A stretch of DNA of 64,000 nucleotides. Origin: Ilex aquifolium (lineage: Eukaryota; Streptophyta; Magnoliopsida; Aquifoliales; Aquifoliaceae). Shown piece after piece: positions 25,852-38,153 of this stretch. Each line of letters opens with the position of its first letter. The stretch's first letter is position 1. The DNA lies in assembly GCA_951799425.1 (NCBI GenBank), contig OX637395.1, forward strand, positions 4,688,451-4,752,450. The letters run 5' to 3'. The position numbers and the translations under genes are program-made. The notes below the pieces were generated by a model. It saw only the letters and a list, made by a program, of their open reading frames with translations, ran no database searches and was not told the origin of the DNA.

Positions 25852-26035
25852 CTGTCCTGTCTGATACTTAACTGACATTGAAATTGAACAAAATAGTGAA
25901 TGTCCACATATTAGCTAGCAACAAGACCCAAGTCTAATCACTGATTATCACAACCTAGCTTTTTAGGTTAATCCATTTCTTTGAGCCTATCTATGATGAT
26001 TTCTACTTAAACAAGAAAACAACCATCATTAGCAT

Positions 26036-26438
26036 GGACTTGATTACGGTATAATTAAAAAAAAATTGATACCATACTTCAAAATTTATTATTTTAAAGG
26101 GTATTTTTATAATTTTTTTGAATCATTTTATAATCAAAAAATTTATTATTTTTGTGATTGATTTACCACTTTTATGAGTATTTTTACCACTGTTGTGTGT
26201 ATTTTTATTACATTTGTGGTAATTATTTTTCCAATTTTTTTAAGTACAAGAAAATTTATTATTTTTACGGGTGATTTATTATATTTGTGACTATTTTTAT
26301 TACATTTGTGGATATTTTTATCACTGTTGTAATAACTATTTTTACTATTTTTTTTAATACCACAACAGTAGTAAAATTACTCATAAATATGATAAAAGTT
26401 ACTATAAATGTGATAAATTTCAATACCGTAATCAAGTC
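26036..26438 (-). mobile_element. Mutator-like MITE with ACCACAACAGTGGTAAA arrays, copy E2 (inverted)
   Basis: Perfect terminal inverted repeat GACTTGATTACGGTAT / ATACCGTAATCAAGTC. It holds the same internal motif series as copies E1 and D but in reverse orientation. Flanks CATTAGCAT (26,027-26,035) and CATTGGCTT (26,439-26,447) match at 7 of 9 positions, compatible with a 9-bp Mutator-type duplication. It is 403 bp and noncoding. Confidence 0.65.
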
Positions 26439-28457
26439 CATTGGCTTAATTTTACTTTGTTTGTCTAAAAGGTCAAATGATTGATATCAAATCATGTTAT
26501 AGTGAAATCTTTTACCTAAGAATCTGGAATTTTACAATCATACTTTTTTATTCTTTTATTATTTATCAAAAAAAAATTAAGAATAGATTATCTCTCAACC
26601 CTGTTATAGGCAAAAGTTTAAAATTTTTTTTAATGATATGTTTATTTTCTTCTAGTGCAATCAAGATGGGCCTATCCTAAAAGATCTGATGTTCCATCAA
26701 TATTACTATATTAAGAATTATTTTTTTGCCCTAATGGGGCTCTTGCAAAGGAAGGATTAAAAAACTCACACCTACTTAAAGCTGATATAATAATAAATCA
26801 TGTCATTTCGGTTTATATTGTGTTTAGATCATGTCGTATCAAAATTTATTCAACTCAACACCTAAATTATTTATAATAATTGTGTAGAGTCGAGTTCGTA
26901 TAGTATTTAAGTTGTGCATAATCAAATTCTTGTTGTATCGATATATCTATTAATCATATATCTTACAAATCAACTCTAATTATGACTTGAACCAACTACG
27001 ATTAAACTCAAATTTGGAAATATCGTGTTGGAATCTTAAGAGATCCACGGTTGGTGCTATGACTTACCCAATCCTCCAAATCATCATGAGATGCCAAGTT
27101 CCTTTACTACTTTTCCTTTATTCTTCATTAGATACCCTTCCAAACCTGGTTAAATTAAACTGGACCCAGTGCTTTATAAGCACTTTCAATTCATTGATGC
27201 TGCTCAAATAATTAGCCATGCATGGGCCCAATCTCTTAAAACCTAACATTACTATATTAAAGATCAACAATAGACACACCATCTTTTTTATACCACCTGA
27301 TCAATATGAACTATAATATTAGCGAGTCCCGTTGCATAGCGGTGGCGCATCTATCATTATTGATTAAAGATTTGTTTGGAAAGGAAGAGATTATATATCA
27401 TTTGTCTCTTTCTTTCCCAACTGGCCCAATTGATCATCGAAACGTGGGCAAATGATGAGAGAGATTAAGTATGAAATAGATAGTGATTGGTGAGGTCACA
27501 TATCACTAATAAATAGTGCCCTAATCATTGTGTAATTGTTGGGGGGCATATGTAGAGTCTTTTGCTTTGGTTAATTACCCCCCTTTCAATAAAGACAAGA
27601 CTCTTTTTTCATGTTCAAAATCTACTTCAATTGGAAGATGCTGTCACCTTCTTGGCTACTTTCATGTGTGCCCACATAGGTACGGAGGCATAGTCACCAA
27701 ATAGTGATGGGGGGACAAAATTGTCATTGTTTCAACCACCATGTATCACGACGTCCATTGTCGGGACTCATTTTTGGGCCAACCCTAAACGACATAGATG
27801 GTAGACCAATTAGTTCCAATGGAAAATGAATTGAGTCTAAACTATGGAGGTATCTCGAGTTTAAAAGAAATTATTCATACCATTTTCTCAATAATTTTTT
27901 TTATTGTTTATAATTGTGTTACGTGTCTTTGAGATTCGTTTAACACATGTCTCCCGAAAAAAAAAAATATTCCACAAGTATCATACTATATAAAAACAAA
28001 TAATTTTGAGGTATGGTTGAAAAGAGAAAGAAAAGAATTTGACCATAAGAGAGGTGTTAGTACCAAACTAATAGAAGCATACCAAAGTGGGTAATCATGA
28101 GAGATTTCACCAAGTGGGTTTTTAAATATAGCAATGTGTGCAACTTGATAGTCAAATGAGACAAACTTTGCTCTGGATCTTATTTCATTTGACACTAAAT
28201 CCATATACATACTGATAAAACTTGTATGGGCATAAGGCTCACCATAACACTAGAGGTTGGATGTTATTGTAAGAACAAGGAAAGTAACTACTCTTCTTCT
28301 CCTTCTTACAAACATTCAAGATATAATTTGTAAGAAAATATTTCAGTGGTCACTATTTCGAAATCTCATTTACCTTCGAACTTTACCTTGTAATCATGAG
28401 CACTCAATGAGCATATAATTGACATGGGTTTTCGTTGCTGAAAGAATGTAAAACAAC
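26439..28457. other. intergenic DNA, no gene recognised
   Basis: AT-rich. It includes a diverged repeat with GTGTAGAGTCGAGTTCG-type motifs at 26,800-26,960. Short ORFs on both strands show no family features. Confidence 0.4.
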
Positions 28458-28685
28458 ACCTCAAGAGTAATTTAAATGGTAATAAAGATGAGCTGTAAAT
28501 TCAGACGTCATGAGTTCGAATTTTGACAATTCCTTAAGGTCCGACCATGAGAACTTTATTCTTCATAAATGCAGTAGTCTCGACGTGAATGGTCTATCTT
28601 TGAACTGGACCGAAGAAAGAGTTAATCGAGTTGCGCATAAACTGGTTCGGACATCTCTTGACTATTGAAAAAAAAATAAAAGAAA
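28458..28685 (+). mobile_element. tRNA-derived SINE with 18-bp target duplication
   Basis: Bounded by an exact 18-bp repeat GAAAGAATGTAAAACAAC at 28,440-28,457 and 28,686-28,703, with an A-rich 3' tail. The body has an A-box-like TAATTTAAATGG and a B-box-like GAGTTCGAATT about 40 bp on, then ends in TTGACTATTGAAAAAAAA. The related copy at 29,775-29,988 ends TTGATTGTTAAAAAA. Length (228 bp), internal polymerase III boxes, tail and long duplication are what defines a SINE. It sits downstream of the ERF gene stop codon. Confidence 0.8.
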
Positions 28686-28856
28686 GAAAGAATGTAAAAC
28701 AACCACTCACTTTTCAAGCTGCAAATCTAAATTGAACCAAAGTTGGTAAAAAACCAAATTCAAGGTTGATTATAAGAAGGTTCCATTGTAACAACTTTCA
28801 CCATAAATGATGTAATATCTCAAATCAGTTACTGCTGGCTTAAGACCTCACTAGTA

Positions 28857-29672
28857 CTACTCCCATAAAAATGGCTCCTCAAGCCTGAAACCTATATCAG
28901 CTCCAGCCAGTTGCCATGTCGAAGCATAATAACAATACCCATCATTCCGATCAGTGCTGTCCATGGAAAGATCCGGTAGGTCAAAAACTGTATCATCATC
29001 ACCGGTCACCGGAAAATTCGACGATTCTTCCCTGTTCTCCATGGCCAAATTGGTTGACGAATGATAGCTGGGAAGATCGGAAAAGGTCACCGTTGCTGCC
29101 TTGGCGGCTGCGGCTTGGATGTCCTTGGCGGCGGCGGTGGCCGGCCGGGGAAGTTCATGAGCCCGTTGAGGAAAATTGAGATAAGCTGAGTGACCCTTGA
29201 TGGACAAAGCTGCTACATCGTGTGCTCTAGCTGCCATTTCAGCAGTAGGGTATGTTCCGAGCCATATTCTTGATTTCTTCTTCGGTTCACGAATTTCCGA
29301 CACCCATTTACCCCAAGTACGCATTCTCACTCCACGGTAAGTCGGGTGGTTTCCGTCGTCATCGCCACCATTCCTCCGCCGCTTGTTGGTCTCATTGCCG
29401 GAATTTTGTTCTTGAACCCTTTTGCAGCCTTTTTGGACCTTACCCTTTTTTGTTCTCTTTGTGCTTTGATCACATAGTGTTACACTGGAGGTGGTGGAGG
29501 AGGAGGAGGAGGAGGAGGTGGTGGTGGAAGACGAATTCAGGCAATTGGAAGTAGTCGTAGAGGAGGTGGAGGAAGAGGAGGAGGAGGAGGAGGTGGTGGT
29601 AGTGGTGGTGGTGGTGGTGGATGAAGGGAAGTTTTCTTGACCTACACTTTCTATGATAATTTGTTCCTCCAT
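28857..29672 (-). CDS. DREB-subfamily AP2/ERF transcription factor (TINY/A-4-like)
   Basis: Intronless 271-residue protein with ATG at 29,670-29,672 and stop TAG at 28,857. Residues 17-67 are Thr/Ser homopolymer tracts. Basic clusters at 72-84 ([14 protein letters not shown]) and 97-100 (KRRR) are likely nuclear signals. A single AP2/ERF domain spans about 111-168 ([20 protein letters not shown] ... [19 protein letters not shown]). It has Val14 and Glu19 (V124, E129), the DREB-type pair that prefers DRE/CRT (CCGAC) sites. The following [19 protein letters not shown] segment is typical of group A-4 (TINY-like) members. The acidic C-terminus ([16 protein letters not shown], then EEPFLWE) looks like an activation region with the short LW-type end of this group. 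It probably acts in the nucleus on stress- or brassinosteroid-related transcription, inferred from family. The Ser/Thr tract is unusually long and is encoded by ACC/TCC triplets that look like an expanded repeat. Confidence 0.92.
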   Translation of the reverse strand: MEEQIIIESVGQENFPSSTTTTTTTTTSSSSSSSSTSSTTTSNCLNSSSTTTSSSSSSSTTSSVTLCDQSTKRTKKGKVQKGCKRVQEQNSGNETNKRRRNGGDDDGNHPTYRGVRMRTWGKWVSEIREPKKKSRIWLGTYPTAEMAARAHDVAALSIKGHSAYLNFPQRAHELPRPATAAAKDIQAAAAKAATVTFSDLPSYHSSTNLAMENREESSNFPVTGDDDTVFDLPDLSMDSTDRNDGYCYYASTWQLAGADIGFRLEEPFLWE

Positions 29673-29774
29673 GATAAGAGGTCTAGAAAAGAATGTGAAT
29701 GATGGTACATAAAAATAGTAGGGGTTGGGCCTTTTATGATTGTTCCATGTATAAATGTAAAAGAAAGAGAAAAA

Positions 29775-29988
29775 CTTTGAGGGAATTAAATGATAATATG
29801 GATTAGTCGTAAATCTAGATATTTTGAGTTTAAATTTGACAATTTTTTGAGGTCAAATTATGAGGAATTTTTCTCGTGAATACCCTAACCCCGACATGGA
29901 TGGTCTACCTTTAATCAGATTGAAGAGAGAATTAATCGAGATACGCGTAAGTTGACTCGAACACTCTTGATTGTTAAAAAAAAAAAAA
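29775..29988 (+). mobile_element. older copy of the same SINE family
   Basis: Aligns with the SINE at 28,458: GTTCGAATTTTGAC versus GTTTAAATTTGAC, GACATGGATGGTCTACCTTT, GAGTTAATCGAG versus GAATTAATCGAG, and a long A tail. Flanked by AAAGAGAAAA at 29,765-29,774 and 29,989-29,998, a 10-bp candidate duplication in A-rich DNA. It lies about 100 bp upstream of the ERF start codon, inside its likely promoter. Confidence 0.6.
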
Positions 29989-29998
29989 AAAGAGAAAA

Positions 29999-30559
29999 GG
30001 AATTATGTGACCTTATCATGAGGGGGTGCTGCTACAGTTAAGATATTTTGCTACCCCATGAGGAATTTTTTTGATCAACCCCATGTGGAATTTTGAGCAG
30101 TACATGTTTCAAAAATCATCTTTAGGATTTTTATTTTCTTACTTTCCTTGGTGTTTCTTCATGGCAATTCACCATATAAAGTGTATATTGATGACATTGA
30201 CAGCCCAAATTTCATTTTTCATGTGTGTGCATCTTTTGGCCTACAAGAGAGAGAGAGAGAGATGCTGGCATCATTTCACTGGCTAAGGGCCCCTTGTAGG
30301 GTTACCTATGATGCTCCCCATTAGTTTTATATATATATATATAAGTATGATAAGCATTATTGATGGTCAATTTTTAACCCCATAGATATATGAACTTGTC
30401 AAGTTGGTTTTGTTATTAGGGATAAAGACAATTGTTGCAAACACATGACCTCTAGTTAATAGGCTGCACTTTCATGTGGTATTAAAAGTCTGCAATTTTT
30501 TTTTTCCTGGAAAATTTTGAAGGCCAAGTGGATCTAGAAAATAGTTGGAATAAAAATAC
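29999..30559. other. intergenic DNA upstream of the ERF gene
   Basis: No gene seen. GA microsatellite at 30,245-30,262 and TA microsatellite at 30,330-30,343. Confidence 0.4.
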
Positions 30560-33500
30560 TATGAGCTATGGTACACATGGAGCACATGCCGGTGGGTCCC
30601 ACACCAGATTTTTGGCCTTAGAAGTCAAGACCGGTACCGAAATGGAATATTTCGGTACTATATCAAAAAGTTACGATTAAGTTAATTAATGATAAAATTA
30701 TAATATTTGTGAAAAATTTACAACAGTAATTGGCAAAATTATCACAATAGTGGTTAAAATTACAATATCAGTGAAAAATTTATAACAATAGTGAGTAAAA
30801 TTACAACATCAATGAACAATTTATTACAATAATGGGCAAAATTACTACAATACTGGACAAACTTTTACCACCATTTGAAGTACAAGAACTATACTTTGTG
30901 GGTTTGTGATCGATCACTAATATTAACTAATCGATCAAGTAGTTGCACATTGAGGACAAAATTACAATATTAATGAAAAATTTACAATAATAGTGGACAA
31001 AATTACAACATTAATAAAAAATTTACAACCGTAATGGACAAAATTACCACAATAGTGAAAAAAATTACAATATCAGTGAAAAATTTAAAACATTAGTGAA
31101 AAATTTACAATAATAGTGGACAAAATTACAACATAAGTGAAAATTTTACAACAATAGTGGGCAAAATAACATCAATGAAAAATTTACTACAGTAATGAAC
31201 AAAATTACTACAATAGTGGACAAACTTTAACCACCATTTGAAATATTAGAACTATATTCAGTGAGTTTGTGATCGATCACTAATATTGACTGATCGATCA
31301 AGTAGTTGCACATTAAAGGCAAAATTACTACATCAGTGGAAAATTTACTACAATAGTGTACAAAATTACAACATTAGTGAAAAATTTACAACAGTAGTGG
31401 ACAAAATTACCACAATAGTGGCAAAAATACAATATCAATGGAAAATTTACAATAATAGTGGACAAGATTACAACATTAATGAAAAATTTACTACAGCAAT
31501 GAATAAATATACTACAATAGTGGGCAAAATTTAACCAATATAGTAAAACTTTAACCAATATTGATAAACAGTCGTAATATTAATCAGAACAGTCGTAATT
31601 TAACTTCAAAACTTGTAAATTGACCCCTCAAAAGTGATAAATATGTCCTTAATTGTAGTAAATTTTCCACAATTTTGCTAAATCTCACTATATTGACTTG
31701 TGATAGATCATACACATTTGTGATCAATCACAAGCATACTGTTTTTCAAAACGTTTTGGGAGAGACTATTTCAACCTTGCGATAGATCACAAGATCTTAG
31801 GCTAGATCGCAAATATTTTGGAAATAAAAAAATAATAATTTCGATATATTCCGAATAATAATTTTGATATATTCCAAATAATAATAATTGGGATAGATCA
31901 TAAAATTCACTTTCACCAAATTAATAAAAAAAATCACCTTTAATTTTATTAACACCAAATTGACGGCCTATTTTATTAAGTAAACATTAAAATTCATGAA
32001 TTTAATGACTGTCAATTTTATCAAATTAACATTTAAATTCCAAAATTTAAAATTTAATTTCGTCAAAATAAACACCAAAGTAACATTCGATGAAATTAAA
32101 TTTTAAATTTGATTTCTACCTTTAAGTTTCCAAATTTGGATGAGGAAAACCAATTTTGGAGGAGAATACTGCAACTTTGCGATAGATCCCAAGCTTTTGG
32201 GATAGATCACAAACATTTTGAATAGAAATAATAATAATAATAATTTTGATACATTCCAAATAATATAATTAATATTTTATTTTATCAAATTAAAACCGAA
32301 TAATTGTTTAATTTCGTCAATTCAAAATTCACTTTCACCAAATTTAATACAAAATTAACCTTTAATTTTATTTATTAAGCTTTTATTTCATAAAATTAAC
32401 ACCAAATTGACCGCCTATTTTATTAAATAAACATTAAAATTCATGAATTTAATGTTTACTTTCATCCAATTCATCAAATTAATCCCAAATTAACATTCAA
32501 TTTCATCAATTTAAAATTCATATTCATCATATTAATACTAAATTCACCTTCAATTTTATTTATTAAAATTCAATTTCATCCAAATAAAACCAAATTGACT
32601 GTCAATTTTATCAAATTAACATTGAAATTCTAAAATTCTAAAATTTAATTTCATCTAACTAAACATCAAATTGTCATTTAATTCATTCAATTACAATTAA
32701 ATTTCATCAAATTAAAAAAAAATTAGCCTCCAATTTAATTTATTTATAATTTCATAAATTTAACACCGTACAGACAACCAATTTTATCAAATTAACATAA
32801 AATTTTATGAATTTAACATTCAATTTCATCCAATTGAGATCCAATCCATTAAATCAACACTAAATTAACATTTGATATCATCAATTCAAAATTTAATTTC
32901 ATCAAATTAATATCAAATTCACTGTCAACTTTATTTATTAAAATCTAATTTCATCAAATTAACACCAAATTGACCATTATTTTTACCATGTCAAAGTTCA
33001 ATTTCATCAAATTAATATCAAATTCACCTTCAATTTTACTTACTAAAATTCAATTTCGTCAAATTAATACAAAATTGACAGACAAATTTATCAAGTTAAC
33101 AATCAATTGCATCCAATTTGATGACTAATTCATTAAATCAACACTAAATTAACATTCGATTTCATTAAATCAACATCAAATTAGTTGTAAATTTCATCAC
33201 ATTAATATCAAAATTCATCAAGTTGACAATCAATTTCATCCGATTAAGATTCAATTCATTAAATCAACATAAATTCATATTCGATTTCATCAATAAAAAT
33301 TTAATTTCTTCAAATTAACACAAATTAATCTTCAATTTTATTTTTTAAAATTCAATTTCATAAAATTAACACCAAATTGACAGTCAATTTTATTAAATTA
33401 ACAGTAACATTCATGAATTCGACATTCAATTTCGTCCAATTGAGATCTAATTCATCAAATAAACACCAAATTAATATTTAATTTAATCAATTCAAAATTC

Positions 33501-35390
33501 AATTTCACAAAAACCAAGAATCAAATGTTAAATTGATTATTTTTTTGTGATAATTTGATGAATTGAATGTTAGTTGGATGAAATTAAATGTTAATTGGAT
33601 AAATTTATTGTTAATTGTATGAAATTGAATGTCAATTTGATGAATTGAATATTAATTTAAAAAAATTTAAGGTCATTTTGAATGTATATCAGATGAATTA
33701 AATGTTAATGAAATTAAATTGAATGCAAATTTAGTAGAATTGAAGGTTAAATTACGAAATTTGGTGATAATTTGATGAATTGAATATTAGTTGGATTAAA
33801 TTTAATGTATAATCTATGAATTAGAATTTGATGCAATTGAATGTCAAATTGATTGTTTAATTGTTAATGAGATGGAATTGAACATGAATCTAATGTTAGT
33901 TTGGTGAATTGAATATTAATTGAATATAATTAGATGTTAATGTGATGTCAATTTGATGAATTTAATATTAGGTAGTTGCATTTGGATGTTAATTTTATAT
34001 CAATTTTGATGAATTAAATGTTAATTGAATAAAATTGAATGTTAATTTGGTGTTGGTTTGATGAACTTAGTGTTTATTGGATGATTTTTAATGTTAATTT
34101 GATGAATTGAATGTTAATTTGACGATAAATTATGTGCTAATTTGATGATTTGAACTTTGATTGGATAAAATTGAATATTAATTTGGTGGAATTAAATTGT
34201 AAATTGTTGAAATTAAATATTATTTTGATAAAATTAAAGGTCAATTTGATACTAATCCTAATCTATTTAGATTACAAAAAAATATAGTATTATGATCGAT
34301 CGCAAAACACATATGATCGATCCCAATATTTCTTCTTAGAACAAAAAATTGTCATGAAGTACAATGATCTATCGTTTCACTCTATGATCGATCACAATCT
34401 TTCTCGTCAACAAAAAATTCTAATACTTTTATCCATTAGTGTTGTAAATATGACCTTAATTATAGTACCCAAAAAATACTTTTAATTGGCATGAATTTTA
34501 ATCAGGAAAAAAATATAAATTCAATCGACTGATCGATCAGATTTTATATCAATCGATCACAACCTCACCGTAAATAATTCTGCTACTTCAACTATTAAAT
34601 CTGCAACTACTTGATCGATCATCAATATTAGTGATCGATCACAAACCCAAAAAATATAGTTCTGGTACTTCAATGGATTATGAATTTACTATAACTGTGG
34701 TATAGTATACTACAGTAGCGGTGAAATTTACAACAAATGAAATAAGATTACTACCTATTATAGTAAGGTGACCACCACTGTGGGTAAAGTTACCACATTT
34801 AAAGATCACATTACAAGGATTATGAATTAATTTATGACATAAAACTGAGTTAACCATTGTGGACAAATTTACAACAACTTTGGTAAAACTATAGTGGGTA
34901 AATTTACAACAATAATAGAAAATTTAAAACAATAGTAGGTAAATTTATAATATCAATGAAAAATTTACTACAATAATGGACAAAATTACTACAATAGTGG
35001 GCAGATTTTAACCACCATTTGAAGTATCAGAAGTACATTCAATAGGTTTGTGATCGATCACTAATATTGACTGATCGATCAGTGGATAAATTATAATATC
35101 AGTAGAAAAATTTACAACAGTAGTGGACAATTTACAACATTAATGAAAAATTTACAACAATAGTGAATAAAATTACAACAGCAGTGGATAAAATTACAAT
35201 AGTAGTAACCTTACGATAGTAAAATTGTGATCAAAATTACTAATAAAAGTTTACCCACTATTTTAGTAAAATTGGTCAATATACTAATAACTTTATCCAC
35301 AATTATTCTAAGTTTACAACAATTGTTGCCAAAATTACTTTAGTAGTAACCAAAATTTACCCACTTGGTAATTGAACTTTTTTAATGATA
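30560..35390. repeat. 4.8-kb AT-rich array with orientation switch; enlarged foldback-type element
   Basis: The left edge (GAGCTATGGTAC ... GACCGGTACCGAAA, 30,563-30,645) resembles the termini of the Mutator-like family in this window; no matching right terminus was found. Blocks in order: 30,700-31,560, tandem units of about 37 bp (AATTTACAACAATAGTGGAC / AAAATTACAACATCAATGA); within them, TTTGTGATCGATCACTAATA blocks near 30,900, 31,265 and 35,045 in direct order and near 34,640 inverted; 31,780 and 32,175, direct repeats with TTGCGATAGATC; 31,900-33,510, degenerate repeats of AATTTCATCAAATTAACACC; 33,540-34,260, the complementary motif GATGAATTGAATGTTAATTT; 34,290-35,390, return of GATCGATC and AATTTACAACAATAGTGG units. 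The switch at about 33,525 makes it an imperfect giant palindrome. It has no coding capacity. Confidence 0.75.
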
Positions 35391-35821
35391 AGCTACTTGG
35401 TGGTAGAGACTGATGATATATATGACATGGTCAAAGTCCCCTAACAAAATGTATCATTTTTTTCTGGTGGTGTATGTTTTTTATTCATTTTTACAATAAA
35501 CATATGTACACCAATGCAAATTTCATATGAAATTGCAATCAAAACGACTATCATATTCTTGTGCACGATGTTTCTGTAATAGTAGGATTTAGAGAATATT
35601 AAATATACGCGGTCTTAATCTCAAATGAAGAAAAATTACTTGTATGAGTCAAACTCGTAATATCCACATTACAATAAGACAATCCTAAGGTTTTGACCAT
35701 TGCCCACTCTTTACAATAAAGCCAATAAATGTAGTTCTTTTTAAACTTGTTTAATTCTATATTGGGGCAATGGACTGATAAGACCAATCTCACAAGGTGT
35801 AAAGAGAAAAAAAAAAAAACC

Positions 35822-36067
35822 CTATGGGGTGAATCCATTTGTCTTATGGAGTTCAAACAAAACATACAATGAAGTGACTTCATATGGTTCATGTAGTAGT
35901 TGAGGGAACTTCTTGTCTGGTGCATCTATATAATGGGAACTCCATGTCCCTACTCCAAACCCTCCTTCTTGGAAACTGCCACTGAGAAAGCCATTCACAT
36001 CAATGTGGTCAGCAATGCCAATGAGAAAGGGCAATTCACAAGATGGTATTGATTCAAGAATCCAATG
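35822..36067 (-). CDS. unidentified possible terminal exon or gene fragment
   Basis: On the - strand an acceptor-like ATTTTAG precedes 82 sense codons in an open frame. It reads HWILESIPSCELPFLIGIAD, HIDVNGFLSGSFQEGGFGVG, TWSSHYIDAPDKKFPQLLHE and ends KTNGFTP stop. Amino-acid composition and codon texture look protein-like, unlike the surrounding AT-rich repeats. I do not recognise the family, and no further exons were found toward 38 kb. It could be a captured gene fragment, the last exon of a gene with distant exons, or chance. Confidence 0.3.
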   Translation of the reverse strand, partial: HWILESIPSCELPFLIGIADHIDVNGFLSGSFQEGGFGVGTWSSHYIDAPDKKFPQLLHEPYEVTSLYVLFELHKTNGFTP

Positions 36068-38153
36068 CTAAAATCCAATTCTCATTTAAGCAAAAACCTA
36101 ACCATGGGCCACCCATATCTAACCCCAAATCATACATTAAACAGGTTGTTCTTTTTGGTTGTTGAAGCTTCTGTAACACCCTAGAACAGCCTCACAACTC
36201 AATGGAACTACATCTACAACCTCAATTTAGAGAAAAAAAAATTTACTTTTGACCCGTAAACAATGTATCTACCCCAAATGATACTATTATTCCGTATCAT
36301 TATGGAAGAAGATCTGGGTAAAATATGCACTTCCTCGAGAATAAAATTTTTTTGAACATTTCACTCAATACTAGAATCGACAATTGAAGCATAGAATTTG
36401 AAATGGCATTAATCGAGGATACAAAACAGAAGAAATTGTTTTATTTCCAAACTTCATCTTCAACAAGTGTAAATTTATTTTCAATTTTTTTCTTTCTCGA
36501 TTCTGAATCATGTATCTTTCGTGTAAGACTGAAAACAAAAATAAATAAATAATAATAAAAAAAATCAAATCGCATCATCTCTATAATATGTGGCTTCACC
36601 CCATATTGCAAATTTGATTAGCAACAATGGTAGTCGGCTTCATTGTCTTAAATGTAGGCTTCTTGACCTATAACTCCTTTTCAAAGGTTGGCCATCTTGG
36701 CTTGGGGGAGTTTTCCATCAATATTCTAGATTAAAGTCCAACCAAAATCTATTTAATTTTCCAATCAAACCCCATATACTATAATTTTTTACAAAACAGT
36801 TGGTGGAATATTTACTGAAAGAGCATTAATAACAATAAATCAAGAGAGATACATATCCACACCACATAGATCCCCACATCCATAAATGAAAATTTCTTAC
36901 TTAATTATTGGTGTTATTATTTTGTGGTGATTAATACTTTCTCGTTATTAATCGAACGAGAAAAATCTGATTGGCTGAGAATTTTTTTTTTATCAACAAC
37001 TTAATTCTAAAAGAAGAGGGGAAAAGAAAATTGTCCTGTTAAAATAGTTATAATTTATTCCTTTTGTCTAAATTTTTTTTTTTTTTTGAGTATTACACAA
37101 AAATAGAATTCATATGACCGATTCTTGAAAGGGTGGGGTCAAAAGAGAGCGCTTAGAGAACAATTTGATATGTTCTTATTGGTGGGATCATGAGATTCCT
37201 GATTACGCTCGTTCTTTCTCTCGAAAATGAACTTAATTAGACTAGTATAGTGGTCAACTATCGAACTTTAATGTGAACATAAAAATGCGAATATTCACCC
37301 TCACTACAAAAAATTTGATCGATATCACGTTGGACTACCCCACTCGATGGTATGGAGATCATAATTGAACCATTGTGAATATAAACATCTTTTCTTTGAA
37401 TCTATTGCCCCCTCATGTTCTGTCTTAATAAAAAAATTGCATAATTATAGGGGGGCAGGAGTCAATTTTACCTTTTTGCAAGTGCCAGATAATATGACAC
37501 GTAGAAGCATAAATTTGTCATGGACGTCTAGCCCACATCATGCATCACGGTCACAATCGTATCATGTCAGATCGTGTTTATATAGTGTTGTATTATTTTG
37601 AGTTTGTGTCGAATATTAATTAATTTTAATCTAATTTATTAACTAATAGTGTTGTGTTGTGTCATGTCGACTTAATTGTATTCGTGTCATGTTCGTATTG
37701 ACTCATGTAAACCGTGAATAAAAAATTTAACATTCAGTTTTATGTTTAAAATTTTATTATCACTTAATCGAGCATATGCTCATACTTTTTTTATAAATTA
37801 AAAATTAACTAAATAAATATAATACCAAAAACAATTTAAAATATCTTTTTTTATATGAGAATTAAGTAATTCCTTGAGAAAATATAACAAAAAAAAAATT
37901 TAATATTTTATTCTTTTAATACTATTAAAAATGTTAATCGTGTCAATTTTGTATTGTTTATATTTGACACTAATCTAACTCATTTATTATTCATATTAAC
38001 AGGTTGTGTTATGTACGGGTTCGTGTCGAAAAATGACCAACTCTAACCCGCTAATTTTGTGTTAATTTCGAATCATATTTTTGTATTGTGTCAAAAATTA
38101 TTGCCCCTAATCACCGTACATAAAGTGGAATAACTTTTTTCTACTGAAACACG
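36068..38153. other. intergenic DNA; old repeat with GTGTCGTGTT-type motifs at 37,490-38,110
   Basis: AT-rich DNA without recognised genes. The stretch at 37,490-38,110 repeats motifs such as CGTGTCATGTTCG, GTCGACTTAATTG and GGGTTCGTGTCGAAAA. Similar motifs occur at 23,090-23,240, 26,800-26,960, 50,760-50,920 and 51,320-51,470. This suggests a shared, probably hAT-type, nonautonomous family, but ends were not defined here. Confidence 0.4.

Noticed and set aside
30700-31560. CRISPR-like array of regular short repeats
   Set aside because: The units are degenerate AT-rich repeats with no constant repeat/unique spacer pattern, in a plant nuclear context.
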